From: Aliidiomarina minuta
Lineage (GTDB): Bacteria > Pseudomonadota > Gammaproteobacteria > Enterobacterales > Alteromonadaceae
Reading direction: 5' to 3'
NCBI RefSeq assembly: GCF_003987145.1
Contig: NZ_PIPL01000001.1
Location: 186,001 to 250,000, forward strand
Length of the DNA stretch: 64,000 bases
This document shows, in pieces, positions 7,336 through 15,798 of the stretch (its first letter is position 1; each line of letters opens with the position of its first letter). The notes beneath the pieces were generated by a model. That model worked only from the letters and a program-made list of their open reading frames with translations, was not told the DNA's origin and ran no database searches. The translations under genes were made by a program, and so were the position numbers.

Positions 7336-9642
7336 ATGTATGTTTTACTGCTCATTATTATCGCGCTTGCCATTATATTTGGTGTACCCGATATCCGCCG
7401 CAGCCTGATAGCTCGTCCGGCATTTAAATTTTTTAAACGGGTATTGCCTCCGTTATCCAAAACTGAGCGCGAAGCTATGGAAGCTGGCGATGTCTGGTGG
7501 GACGGGCAGCTATTTTCAGGTCAGCCGGACTGGCATGAATTATTAAAAATGCCACCCCCGACTTTTACCCCAGATGAACAATCCTTCATTGATAATCAAC
7601 TGGAAACTGTACTGGCTATGATCGATGACTTCGATATCATTATGCATCGTCGTGATCTGCCGGAAGAGATTTGGGAGTACCTCAAAAAAGAGGGCTTCTT
7701 TGCCATGATTATTGGCAAGGACTATGGTGGTCTTGAGTTCTCAGCAGCCGCTAACTCTTACATAGTGGCTCGTATTGCAACCCGTTCGTTAAGTGTGGCT
7801 GTGAGCGTGATGGTGCCAAACTCCTTGGGTCCAGGTGAATTGCTGACTCATTACGGAACTCAGGAACAAAAAGAATACTGGTTACCGCGCCTTGCAACCG
7901 GCGATGCGGTGCCTTGTTTTGCTTTAACTGGCCCAGAGGCTGGCTCGGATGCAGGCAGTATTCCAGACCACGGAGTAGTTTGTAAGGGCATGCATGAAGG
8001 CAAGGAAGTTACCGGTATTCGACTGAACTGGAGTAAGCGGTATATAACGCTGGCGCCAGTAGCGGACGTGTTGGGTCTGGCTTTTAAGCTGGATGATCCC
8101 GATGGTCTGTTAAGTGATGACAAGTCGCCGGGCATTACCTGTGCATTGATCCCAACGGAGCACGAAGGAGTCGAAATTGGTGACCGCCATTTGCCGCTGG
8201 CTCAGGCCTTTATGAACGGTACTACCTACGGTAAAGATGTATTCATTCCTATTGATTGGGTTATTGGTGGCGCCGATTACGCCGGTAAAGGCTGGCGTAT
8301 GCTGGTCGAATGCCTCTCAGCAGGTCGTGGTATTTCGTTGCCTGCAGTGGCGGCCGCTAACGGCCATCTGGCCGAGAGAATGACCGGTGCTTATGCTTTT
8401 GTGCGTCAGCAATTTGGGTTACCTATAGGTAAGTTTGAAGGGGTTCAGTCCGCTATGGGCCGTATCGGGGGACTTAATTACAGTCTGGAATCCATGCGCC
8501 GCCTGACTGTAACCGCTTTATGTCAGGGCAAAAGCCCATCGGTAGTTACGGCTATGACTAAGTATCATATGACTGAGATGGGTCGTATTGTCGGCAATGA
8601 TGCTATGGACATACATTCGGGTAAAGGTATTCAGATGGGCCCGCGTAATTACCTGGCGAACAATTATATGGGTGTTCCTATTTCGATAACTGTCGAAGGC
8701 GCTAATATACTGACCCGTAATCTAATGATATTTGGTCAGGGTGCTACCCGGTGTCACCCGTATGTGATGAAAGAAATGGATGCCGCTGCGAATCCGGATG
8801 AGGAAGCAGGGCTGCGTGACTTTGATAGCCTGTTACTGCGCCATATTGGTTTTGCTGCAGGTAATACCTTTTCTTCATTCTGGCATGGCTTGACCGGTGC
8901 TCGTTTTGCTAACACTCCGGTAAGTGGTGAAACCTCTTATTATTACCAGCAATTGTCACGCATGAGCCGTTCTTTAGCGCTTTGTGCTGATGTGTCTATG
9001 CTGATACTGGGCGGTGATCTGAAGCGTAAAGAAATGATATCTGCGCGTTTAGGGGACATTCTGAGTCATCTGTATATCGCGTCTGCAGTCCTTAAACGTT
9101 ATGAAGATGACGGGCGCCAACAGGCTGATCTGCCGTTCGTGCGTTATTCCATTGAGTATCACTTGCATCAGATCGGTGTGGCTTTTGATGGTTTTTATCA
9201 AAACTTTCCGCAACGCCTTATAGCCGGAACGCTGCGTTTTATTACTTTCCCATTCGGAATTCATTATAAAGCGCCAGCAGATGTACATGCTCAGGATGTC
9301 AGTGAAGCTATGATGAAACCCGGGGTAGCCCGCGACCGTCATACTTTCCTTTGTTACTGGCAGGAAAATGCGGAAGACATGCTGGGTCATATGGAACTGG
9401 CTTTTTTGAGCATGCATAAATTGAAAGACTTGTATAAAGCACTGAAGAAAGCACAGAAGCAAGGCACTCTTGAGGATGACCTGCATGGCGATCGACTGGT
9501 AGAAGCGGCGCTTGCTGCAGAGCTGGTTACCGCAGAGCAGGCAGAAGAATTGCGTGAATGTGAGAAGTTACGAATGGCAGCTATTGGTGTCGACAGTTTC
9601 GCTTTTGACGACGTCAAAAAAGGCACCTTTAACGCGTTGTAA
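7336..9642 (+). CDS. fadE: Acyl-CoA dehydrogenase FadE
   Basis: FAD-dependent first step of aerobic beta-oxidation: acyl-CoA to trans-2-enoyl-CoA. Its 768 residues fit the large FadE type rather than the ordinary 380-residue dehydrogenases. An N-terminal membrane segment (about 2-18, LLLIIIALAIIFG) is followed by the FadE-type linker PPLSKTEREA, the FAD/substrate region FALTGPEAGSDAGS, the signature TVEGANILTRN..IFGQGA.RCHPY, and a long C-terminal extension. The start has a good GGAG site (7322-7327). A strong terminator lies 50 bases after the stop. Electrons would go to ETF; an ETF-ubiquinone oxidoreductase is encoded at 38262-39911. Confidence 0.95.
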   Translation: MYVLLLIIIALAIIFGVPDIRRSLIARPAFKFFKRVLPPLSKTEREAMEAGDVWWDGQLFSGQPDWHELLKMPPPTFTPDEQSFIDNQLETVLAMIDDFDIIMHRRDLPEEIWEYLKKEGFFAMIIGKDYGGLEFSAAANSYIVARIATRSLSVAVSVMVPNSLGPGELLTHYGTQEQKEYWLPRLATGDAVPCFALTGPEAGSDAGSIPDHGVVCKGMHEGKEVTGIRLNWSKRYITLAPVADVLGLAFKLDDPDGLLSDDKSPGITCALIPTEHEGVEIGDRHLPLAQAFMNGTTYGKDVFIPIDWVIGGADYAGKGWRMLVECLSAGRGISLPAVAAANGHLAERMTGAYAFVRQQFGLPIGKFEGVQSAMGRIGGLNYSLESMRRLTVTALCQGKSPSVVTAMTKYHMTEMGRIVGNDAMDIHSGKGIQMGPRNYLANNYMGVPISITVEGANILTRNLMIFGQGATRCHPYVMKEMDAAANPDEEAGLRDFDSLLLRHIGFAAGNTFSSFWHGLTGARFANTPVSGETSYYYQQLSRMSRSLALCADVSMLILGGDLKRKEMISARLGDILSHLYIASAVLKRYEDDGRQQADLPFVRYSIEYHLHQIGVAFDGFYQNFPQRLIAGTLRFITFPFGIHYKAPADVHAQDVSEAMMKPGVARDRHTFLCYWQENAEDMLGHMELAFLSMHKLKDLYKALKKAQKQGTLEDDLHGDRLVEAALAAELVTAEQAEELRECEKLRMAAIGVDSFAFDDVKKGTFNAL

Positions 9643-9685
9643 AAGTGCCTGCATGAAAAGTGCCTGAATGAAAGGTGCCTGCAAT
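9641..9685. repeat. Three tandem 15-bp repeats after fadE
   Basis: Three successive copies of AAA(A/G)GTGCCTG(C/A)A(T/A)(G/T) occupy 9641-9655, 9656-9670 and 9671-9685. The third contains AAAGGTGCCT, the exact reverse complement of AGGCACCTTT (9620-9629) at the end of fadE. The array thus looks like slippage of a hairpin arm just before the terminator. Confidence 0.85.
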
Positions 9686-9691
9686 AGGATT

Positions 9692-9725
9692 AAACATCGC
9701 CGTTAATGATGGCGGCGGTGTTTTT
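9692..9725 (+). terminator. Rho-independent terminator of fadE
   Basis: An 11-bp stem AAACATCGCCG / CGGCGGTGTTT (one G-U pair) has a 10-base loop and ends in a T-run (9721-9725). It overlaps the last codons and stop of the convergent S41 peptidase gene. Confidence 0.8.
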
Positions 9726-11037
9726 CCAGTATAATATCGCGCGGGTCAGCGGCTGGAGCAAGGTCAGTCAGGCTTCTTTGCATTAATAAGGTTTCCTGCC
9801 CTTGTTGTTCAGCAGTGGCTGAACATTGCCCGTTTTCCAGATAGTGGAACGCTTCAGCAAGTAGCGGATCTGCGGGGTCTCCCCAGTCAGTAGTAACCGT
9901 ATCTGTCGCCGGGCAGGTGGGCGCTAAGCCACCAAAGTAATCGCCAAATCCGTCAGCGTTGACACTTTGAAAGTTAACAGCAAATAGTACGTCATCGCAT
10001 ATCTCGGTGGGATATTGTCCGACTGGTTTACCGCAGGTCGTGGTACCAACTGTAAATACATCTACAAAAGGTCGTAATCCGTTTACAATCAATTCTGAGG
10101 CGGAGCAACTAGCACCGGTGGTAAGTACTACAACACGGTCCAGATCCAGCGTTTCGATGCCAGCACCAAGATTAAATAGTGTGCTTTCATCCTGATAATT
10201 ATCATTGAACTGGTAGGTTACGAAAGTTTCATTCTCTACCTGTTGCCAGCTGGTTTGCGAGGCGATTTGATTAGCGATACGAATCAGGCCACCACTGTTA
10301 TAGCGTAAGTCGATAACTAACTCATCGACTCCCATCATCTGGTCAAATGCGCTATTTATGTCGGCCGCAGCTCGGTTAATAAAACTGTCAAAAACAAAAT
10401 AACCGATGTCTTTATCTGCAACCTGGAAGCGCTCTACGGCCATAATAGTATTGGTATCAACTTCTTGTTTCAGTAAGTAAGCATCATCCGGAGTGCCATC
10501 TACGCGTTCCCATTCGAGGTAAAGTTCAAAACCTTCCTGAGAAGGGCCAAAAGCGTCATCCCAGCTAGCCTGGCCTGCTTCTACCAGTTGAAACCATTCT
10601 TCAGTACTTCGCTCTCCGATTTGCGTGAGGCGACTACCCCGGGTTAATCCTACATTGTCGGCAGGCGAGTCATCATATACATATCGCACTTGTACAACAT
10701 TTTCGTCTGTATTGTAGAGGCTGCCGAATCCCAAACCCACAAAACTTGCATTGATGTAGATATCTTCGTATTCCTGGCGGCTCATAATGAAGGAAAAGGT
10801 ATCCTGGTCAGGTGTAACAGCACTCAATAGCTCGCGTATTCCCGCGTAGTCATCTGGATTTATATTAGAGGGCAGTTCATTATTCCACAAATAATCTCGT
10901 TCTAACTCACTAATCAGTAACCGGTTTTGCTGACTGACAGAACATTCCTGACCAGCGAGGTCATTAGAGCTACTGCTGCTGAAACAGCCAGTAAGTGAAA
11001 AAATTATCATCCCTGAGAGCAAGTTGACTTTGTACAT
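9703..11037 (-). CDS. S41-family (C-terminal processing-like) peptidase, lipoprotein
   Basis: Predicted exported serine peptidase of the CtpA/Tsp clan. The lipobox LTGC (Cys18) follows a short hydrophobic segment, and a Ser-rich linker follows the cysteine. A PDZ-like region (about 95-190) precedes the catalytic core: VIDLRYNSGG (about 241-250), the Ser motif TTGASCSASE (306-315) and the Lys in TCGKPVGQ (Lys337). These match the Ser-Lys dyad of the family. I chose the ATG at 11037 (444 aa) over an upstream in-frame start at 11136, because only the former puts the signal peptide at the N-terminus and has an AGGGA site. Convergent with fadE, divergent from nagZ. Substrate unknown. Confidence 0.85.
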   Translation of the reverse strand: MYKVNLLSGMIIFSLTGCFSSSSSNDLAGQECSVSQQNRLLISELERDYLWNNELPSNINPDDYAGIRELLSAVTPDQDTFSFIMSRQEYEDIYINASFVGLGFGSLYNTDENVVQVRYVYDDSPADNVGLTRGSRLTQIGERSTEEWFQLVEAGQASWDDAFGPSQEGFELYLEWERVDGTPDDAYLLKQEVDTNTIMAVERFQVADKDIGYFVFDSFINRAAADINSAFDQMMGVDELVIDLRYNSGGLIRIANQIASQTSWQQVENETFVTYQFNDNYQDESTLFNLGAGIETLDLDRVVVLTTGASCSASELIVNGLRPFVDVFTVGTTTCGKPVGQYPTEICDDVLFAVNFQSVNADGFGDYFGGLAPTCPATDTVTTDWGDPADPLLAEAFHYLENGQCSATAEQQGQETLLMQRSLTDLAPAADPRDIILEKHRRHH

Positions 11038-11173
11038 ATTAATCCCTGTAAAGTTATTTTTTTGTATCATACACTGGGAATAAAAAGGCTGCAAAGTTGG
11101 CTTTGTGGAAGTGTGGATGGGGCTTTTATCTGGCATACTTCAGTATAAATAAATGTAATGATTAAGGTGAAGC

Positions 11174-12187
11174 ATGAGCGCTGTAATGCTGGATGTTGAA
11201 GGACTGGAGTTAACTTCTGAAGAACGGGAGATGTTGCAACACCCTTCAGTAGGCGGGGTAATATTATTCAGCCGTAACTATCATGATCCGCAGCAACTGC
11301 AGGCGCTGACTCAAAGCATGCGCCAGGCCTCGGGTCGGCCTTTATTAATTGCAATAGACCATGAAGGCGGACGAGTGCAGCGCTGTCGGGAGCACTTTTC
11401 AGCAATTCCGGCGATGGCTGACTTTGAATCTTTAGCCAGTAATGAAGCCGAAGGGGAGCGTTGGGCATCTCAGATGGGGTGGCTAATGGCGGCAGAGGTG
11501 CTTGCCTGTGGGATAGATTTCAGCTTTGCTCCGGTGCTGGATGTAAATGGTTGTAGTGAAGTCATTGGTGACCGCGCTTTTTCTCAGCATCCAGAGGAGG
11601 TTGCACGCCTGGCTCGTGCCTTTATTCAAGGTATGCAACGTGCCGGCATGCAAGCGACTGGGAAGCATTTCCCCGGCCATGGTTCTGTACAAGCGGATTC
11701 TCACTTTGAAGTGCCTCGTGATGGTCGTAGCTTAAGTGATATACGCAGTCAGGATCTTCCGCCTTTTACCGAACTTATGGGCGAGTTGCGCGGTATTATG
11801 CCCGCACATGTTATTTATACCGAAATTGATCCTTTGCCTGCTGGTTTTTCGCATTTTTGGTTACAGAATATATTACGTCAGGAAATGAAGTTTGATGGTG
11901 TTATTTTTAGTGACGACCTGGCCATGCAGGGAGCGACGGTAGTAGGCGATATGCAAAGCCGCGCTGAACAGGCGTTCAGCGCGGGCTGTGATATGGTATT
12001 GGTGTGTAATGATCGGGCGGGAGCTATTCAGGTATTGGACCGGGTTACTATACCGCAGCCCCAGCGACCCTTTATTCAGATGATGGCGGGGCAGCCTCCT
12101 TTAAGCTGGTCGCAGCTTAAGCAAAGTACTGACTGGCAACTTGGGCAGCAGGTCATTCAGCAGCTTCGTACTCGAGCGGATCGCTAA
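11174..12187 (+). CDS. nagZ: Beta-N-acetylhexosaminidase NagZ
   Basis: Cytoplasmic family-3 glycosidase that removes GlcNAc from anhydromuropeptides during peptidoglycan recycling. At 337 aa it has the normal single-domain length. Seen: IDHEGGRVQR (61-70), the NagZ signature KHFPGHGS (164-171) with the general acid/base histidine, and the nucleophile region FSDDLAMQGA (Asp247/248). Its last 35 bases overlap the 3' end of queC, which is read from the opposite strand. Confidence 0.96.
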   Translation: MSAVMLDVEGLELTSEEREMLQHPSVGGVILFSRNYHDPQQLQALTQSMRQASGRPLLIAIDHEGGRVQRCREHFSAIPAMADFESLASNEAEGERWASQMGWLMAAEVLACGIDFSFAPVLDVNGCSEVIGDRAFSQHPEEVARLARAFIQGMQRAGMQATGKHFPGHGSVQADSHFEVPRDGRSLSDIRSQDLPPFTELMGELRGIMPAHVIYTEIDPLPAGFSHFWLQNILRQEMKFDGVIFSDDLAMQGATVVGDMQSRAEQAFSAGCDMVLVCNDRAGAIQVLDRVTIPQPQRPFIQMMAGQPPLSWSQLKQSTDWQLGQQVIQQLRTRADR

Positions 12188-12833
12188 GCCCATGACTGGC
12201 AAAAGCAGCTAAACGCTCACGGCAGGCGCTACAACGCCCACAGGCTTTGTCTCTGCCGTTATAGCAGGTCCAGGTCTGGCTGTAGTCTAACCCCATTTTA
12301 ATGCCATCAGCCAGAATATCCGCTTTGCTTTGCTGCAGATAAGGGCTGTGAATGCTCACTGCGTCGTAGTTAGCTATCTGGCTGACATGGTTCATAGCTT
12401 CGACAAATTCCGGGCGGCAGTCTGGATAAATATCATGATCCCCACTATGAGCGCCGTAATACACCTTGTTTGCTTTTATCGACACGGCGTAACCAATAGC
12501 CAGTGACAATAAAATCATATTGCGGTTAGGAACCACAGTGGAGGTCATATTACTGGTTGCATATTCAGCATCCGGAATATCGATGTCGTCGGTTAAAGAA
12601 GATCCTGCTAAAAGCTGATTAATGTTACGAATATCTACGACTTTGTGCTCAACGCCAAGTTTCTTGCAGGCCTCACTGGCCACTTCTAACTCCCGGTGAT
12701 GGCGTTGTCCGTAATGAAAAGAAACAGCAAAAACCTGGTAACCATCGGCAAGGGCCCTGTTCAGCACAGTGAACGAATCCATGCCGCCAGAATAAATAAC
12801 TACTACTTTTTCTTGTTTAGTCTTTTGCACCAT
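12153..12833 (-). CDS. queC: 7-cyano-7-deazaguanine synthase QueC
   Basis: ATP-dependent conversion of 7-carboxy-7-deazaguanine to preQ0, in queuosine tRNA-base synthesis. The PP-loop SGGMDS (15-20) and the C-terminal zinc site CYNGRDKACGRCSACR are both intact. The start at 12833 (226 aa) is preferred to an in-frame ATG at 12890, which would add 19 residues ahead of the VVVIYSGGMDS strand. The gene is divergent from queE, the preceding pathway enzyme, across a short gap, and overlaps nagZ tail to tail. Confidence 0.96.
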   Translation of the reverse strand: MVQKTKQEKVVVIYSGGMDSFTVLNRALADGYQVFAVSFHYGQRHHRELEVASEACKKLGVEHKVVDIRNINQLLAGSSLTDDIDIPDAEYATSNMTSTVVPNRNMILLSLAIGYAVSIKANKVYYGAHSGDHDIYPDCRPEFVEAMNHVSQIANYDAVSIHSPYLQQSKADILADGIKMGLDYSQTWTCYNGRDKACGRCSACRERLAAFASHGLSDPLEYEAAE

Positions 12834-12905
12834 GACGATATCCCGGTAAAATAAATGCTTTGTCGCTATTCTACCTAAATCACCCAGCATACAGAAGCAG
12901 GCTTA

Positions 12906-13604
12906 ATGTCATTTATTGAACAAACAGCATCTAATCAACTTGCCGTTAATGAACTCTTTGAAACCATTCAGGGGGAAGGGGTATTCACCGGTGTGGCTGC
13001 TATATTTTTGCGTCTTCAGGGTTGCCCCGTGGGTTGCCCCTGGTGTGATACTCAGCATACTTGGGATAAAAAAGAGGCCGACAAAATAGCGGCAACGGAT
13101 CTGATCATGAAAACCGCAGATACGCCTCAGTGGAGTGACTTGAGTGGCGAAGATATTCTGGCATTGATTAAAACTCAGGGCTATACCGCTAAACATGTGG
13201 TTATTACCGGGGGTGAACCCTGCATGTATGATTTGCGCGAGCTGGCTACAGTACTGGAGAGCGCCGGGTATAGGTTGCAGATCGAAACCAGTGGCACTTT
13301 TGAGATCCTGACCAGCGCTGATACCTGGGTTACGGTGTCGCCTAAACTGGATATGCCGGGAGGTTTTCAGGTGCGTTGCGATGCCATGACGCGGGCCAAC
13401 GAAATCAAACACCCGGTAGCAATGGAGAAGCATATTGAAGCTCTGGATGAATTGTTAGCCAGGTGCCCGGTGCAACCTGGTACCACTATTTGTTTGCAAC
13501 CTATTAGCCAGCGACCAAGAGCTACCGAACTCGCGATTCGGACCTGCCGATTACGTAACTGGAGGCTCTCAGTACAACTGCATAAATACCTTTCTATAGA
13601 ATAG
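12906..13604 (+). CDS. queE: 7-carboxy-7-deazaguanine synthase QueE (radical SAM)
   Basis: Radical-SAM enzyme forming 7-carboxy-7-deazaguanine from carboxytetrahydropterin in queuosine synthesis. The 4Fe-4S ligands form C-x3-C-x2-C (Cys40, Cys44, Cys47; GCPVGCPWCDT), and the SAM-contacting GGEP appears later (VVITGGEPCMYD). The N-terminal LFETIQGEG is typical. At 232 aa the length is normal. It is divergent from queC; the two start codons are 72 bases apart, so they probably share a promoter region. Confidence 0.95.
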   Translation: MSFIEQTASNQLAVNELFETIQGEGVFTGVAAIFLRLQGCPVGCPWCDTQHTWDKKEADKIAATDLIMKTADTPQWSDLSGEDILALIKTQGYTAKHVVITGGEPCMYDLRELATVLESAGYRLQIETSGTFEILTSADTWVTVSPKLDMPGGFQVRCDAMTRANEIKHPVAMEKHIEALDELLARCPVQPGTTICLQPISQRPRATELAIRTCRLRNWRLSVQLHKYLSIE

Positions 13605-13655
13605 GCAATCGCCTACAAAACCAGCATTGAGCAATGCCTTCTTCTTGGCTATTTA

Positions 13656-13681
13656 TTAATAACCATTATTCAGGTTATTAA
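13656..13681. promoter_or_regulatory. Candidate operator ahead of the tad/Flp locus
   Basis: A perfect 9-bp inverted repeat, TTAATAACC-N8-GGTTATTAA, centred 45 bases before the pilin start. No T-run follows, so it is more likely a protein-binding site than a terminator. The regulator is not identifiable. A smaller hairpin (GCATTG-AG-CAATGC, 13624-13637) nearer queE may be a weak terminator. Confidence 0.5.
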
Positions 13682-13713
13682 GCTGTTTTACAGCAGCACA
13701 AGGAGTGTGACTT

Positions 13714-13974
13714 ATGAAAGCTCGACAAACAGGTCAGGGAATGACCGAATATATTATCGTACTGGCATTGATCGCAATTGCAGCAATCGGTGTTTATTCC
13801 TTTCTTGGTAAATCTGTTCGTAATCAGGTGGCTGGGGTGGCTCAGGAAATTAGCGGGCGCTCAGCGTCAGCTGAGGTCAGTGCTGCCCAACAAGCTGCGC
13901 AGCAGGCCAGTACATCGGCTAACCGTGATTACCAACTGGGGAATTACGATGAAGGCACAGAGCAGGGTAATTAA
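13714..13974 (+). CDS. Flp/type IVb-like pilin
   Basis: An 86-residue prepilin-like protein. A short basic leader ends in Gly7, and QGMTEYIIVLALIAIAAIGVY follows, putting Glu at +5 and Tyr at +6 of the mature protein, the Flp-pilin pattern. One hydrophobic helix spans about 12-32. The rest is hydrophilic and rich in Ala, Gln and Ser. AAGGAG lies before the ATG. The gene starts the tad-like locus, and its end overlaps the next start by 26 bases. It would be the major subunit processed by a prepilin peptidase, none of which is encoded here. Confidence 0.8.
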   Translation: MKARQTGQGMTEYIIVLALIAIAAIGVYSFLGKSVRNQVAGVAQEISGRSASAEVSAAQQAAQQASTSANRDYQLGNYDEGTEQGN

Positions 13975-15181
13975 ACAACGAGGGCAGGTTGTTTTACTGA
14001 TGACTTTGTTGCTGCTGGGATTGTGGCTCGGATTACAATATGTATTGAGTCTGAGTGACAGAGCACAGCGGCAGACTCATATTCAGCAGGTAACTGACCA
14101 GGCGACTGAAGCCTTCGCGATCATTGCCGCCCGGGATTTGAATTATAAGGCAGTAACCAACCGGGCTATGCTTGCCAATCATATTGCCATCGCGCAAATG
14201 GTGGGACTCAGTAGTTGGTTTCAGATGATGGACGAAGTTACTCGCAACAGTGCTTTAGTGACTAGCTGGGTACCTTATTTGAATACGGTGATGGCTAACC
14301 TTTCACGCTCAGTACAGCAGTTGCAGCAACCGGTTAATCAGGCACTCAGAGCAGGCATTCAGGCTGAGCATTTGCTGATTCAGGTAATCAGTAGTTCGCA
14401 GCAGTTGTTTCATGCTGCAGCGGCTGCGACAGCCTTGCTAACTAGTCAGGGTCTGGTGCAAAAAAATGACCCTTCACTGGAGTTGGTGTTACTGAATCAT
14501 CAGACGCTGCCTGATCTGGCTTATACCTGGCTGCGTTATCAGCACAGGGATAACGACAATCAAACCTTTGTCGATTTACTGAAACAAAGTCGCGACCCTT
14601 TTAACGAAAGACGCAGTTATAGCTGGTTTCGCGTTGGAGGAGTGGCTGCGGTGCACCTGGAAAAGTGGGGCGGTACTGAAGCGGTTCCCCTGGGGCGGCA
14701 GCACTTCAGTTGGCAAGGGGTGGATATAGCGACCTTGCGGGTGCAACTGACACGCTGGATTCGAAGAACCATTCCGGTAGGTGGGGGAGCCGCTTATGTT
14801 GGTACCCGTCCTCCTGTTCGGGGCCGGGTCTCTGGGGACCTTTTTGGTGGTGCTTATGCGGCCCGGGCTGGGGTAAGTAGAAGGGCCGCTTTGCAAGGTC
14901 GTTATATGGGTCAGTTAATAAAGGTGCCGGGTCATCAGCGAATTGCGAATCATCGGCCGCCACCCAGTATCACTATGTTGGTACGGGAGCGTCAGCAGGA
15001 AGGTCAGCCACCAGGCGGCTGGGCAGCAGCGAAGGCACAGCTGGTGTATCAAAGACCAGCATTGCTTTGGCCCCGAAGTGACGGGCTGACAGAGACAGCC
15101 AATTTATTTAATGGTCTGTGGCAGGCCCGCCTGGTTCCTCTGACAGCGGCTGAGCTTTGGCTGTTGGGGCAGCAGGCATGA
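13949..15181 (+). CDS. TadG-like pilus-assembly protein
   Basis: A 410-residue protein with one N-terminal membrane segment (about 13-31, VVLLMTLLLLGLWLGLQYV). A predicted periplasmic part opens with a helical, Gln-rich region (RAQRQTHIQQVTDQAT..AIIAARDLNYKAVTNRAML) as in TadE/TadG-like proteins of marine gammaproteobacteria. Near the C-terminus, KAQLVYQRP...LTETANLFNGLWQARLVP also resembles such proteins. The start at 13949 overlaps the pilin gene; a longer upstream frame is only pilin-gene shadow. A four-base ATGA overlap links it to the next gene. Probably a minor pilin or assembly factor. Confidence 0.7.
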   Translation: MKAQSRVIKQRGQVVLLMTLLLLGLWLGLQYVLSLSDRAQRQTHIQQVTDQATEAFAIIAARDLNYKAVTNRAMLANHIAIAQMVGLSSWFQMMDEVTRNSALVTSWVPYLNTVMANLSRSVQQLQQPVNQALRAGIQAEHLLIQVISSSQQLFHAAAAATALLTSQGLVQKNDPSLELVLLNHQTLPDLAYTWLRYQHRDNDNQTFVDLLKQSRDPFNERRSYSWFRVGGVAAVHLEKWGGTEAVPLGRQHFSWQGVDIATLRVQLTRWIRRTIPVGGGAAYVGTRPPVRGRVSGDLFGGAYAARAGVSRRAALQGRYMGQLIKVPGHQRIANHRPPPSITMLVRERQQEGQPPGGWAAAKAQLVYQRPALLWPRSDGLTETANLFNGLWQARLVPLTAAELWLLGQQA

Positions 15182-15798
15182 AATCGCGTGGACAGGTTTT
15201 GGTTGAGTTTTTAATCGCAGCGCCTGTGCTGGCGATGCTGATACTCTGGGCTTTTCCATACTTGCACAATGAATTGCAACTTAAGTTTTCAGGTCAACAG
15301 TTGGCTCAGCTGAGCCTCGCTCAGGCACACTGGCGGCAAAGTAATAATCTGGAAATGCTGGATCTGGATTTTCTGCAGACAGAGATGAGCCTGCCTCTCG
15401 CGGATGATAAACAACGCCTTTTTAACCGTAGTGCAGATTATTCATTTGCCCGGGCTTTGGCTCCTGTGGGTCTTCTTTTACAGAACCAGAGTGGGCTGGC
15501 CATGCGCAGTGATAATTTGTGGCAGGTGGCATTGAGTACTGAAGATACTGTCTGGATGTCTTATTACCGCCTGGCTGATGATTGGTCGCCGAGCCACCCT
15601 GAGCAACTTAACAGTCGGCCCCAGGCGCTACTTGGTAGCAGTTTACTGAATAATTCGTTAATGCATAACGTCCAGCGGGTGTTTGGGGTGTTGCCGGTAG
15701 CTCGCGAGCTGCGCCCGAACCAGCTTATATTTGGTTATGTTGATAACCATGCGGTACCAGAACAGGCGCTATGCACGACACAGGAGTGCAGTGAATGA
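15178..15798 (+). CDS. TadE-like minor pilin / assembly protein
   Basis: A 206-residue protein. The N-terminus MKSRGQVLVEFLIAAPVLAMLILWAFPYL has the TadE pattern: a basic residue and Gly, Glu a few residues on, then a single hydrophobic helix (about 9-28). The remainder is probably periplasmic and shows no other domain I recognise. Its ATG overlaps the previous stop (ATGA at 15178-15181) and its own stop overlaps the next start (15795-15798), so translation is probably coupled. Confidence 0.7.
   Translation: MKSRGQVLVEFLIAAPVLAMLILWAFPYLHNELQLKFSGQQLAQLSLAQAHWRQSNNLEMLDLDFLQTEMSLPLADDKQRLFNRSADYSFARALAPVGLLLQNQSGLAMRSDNLWQVALSTEDTVWMSYYRLADDWSPSHPEQLNSRPQALLGSSLLNNSLMHNVQRVFGVLPVARELRPNQLIFGYVDNHAVPEQALCTTQECSE

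Noticed and set aside
9049..9486. Minus-strand 145-residue frame inside fadE
   Set aside because: Antisense to the family-typical FadE C-terminal extension; no start signal or motif.
12909..13433. Minus-strand 174-residue frame inside queE
   Set aside because: Fully antisense to a well-supported radical-SAM gene and without protein-like features; rejected despite its length.
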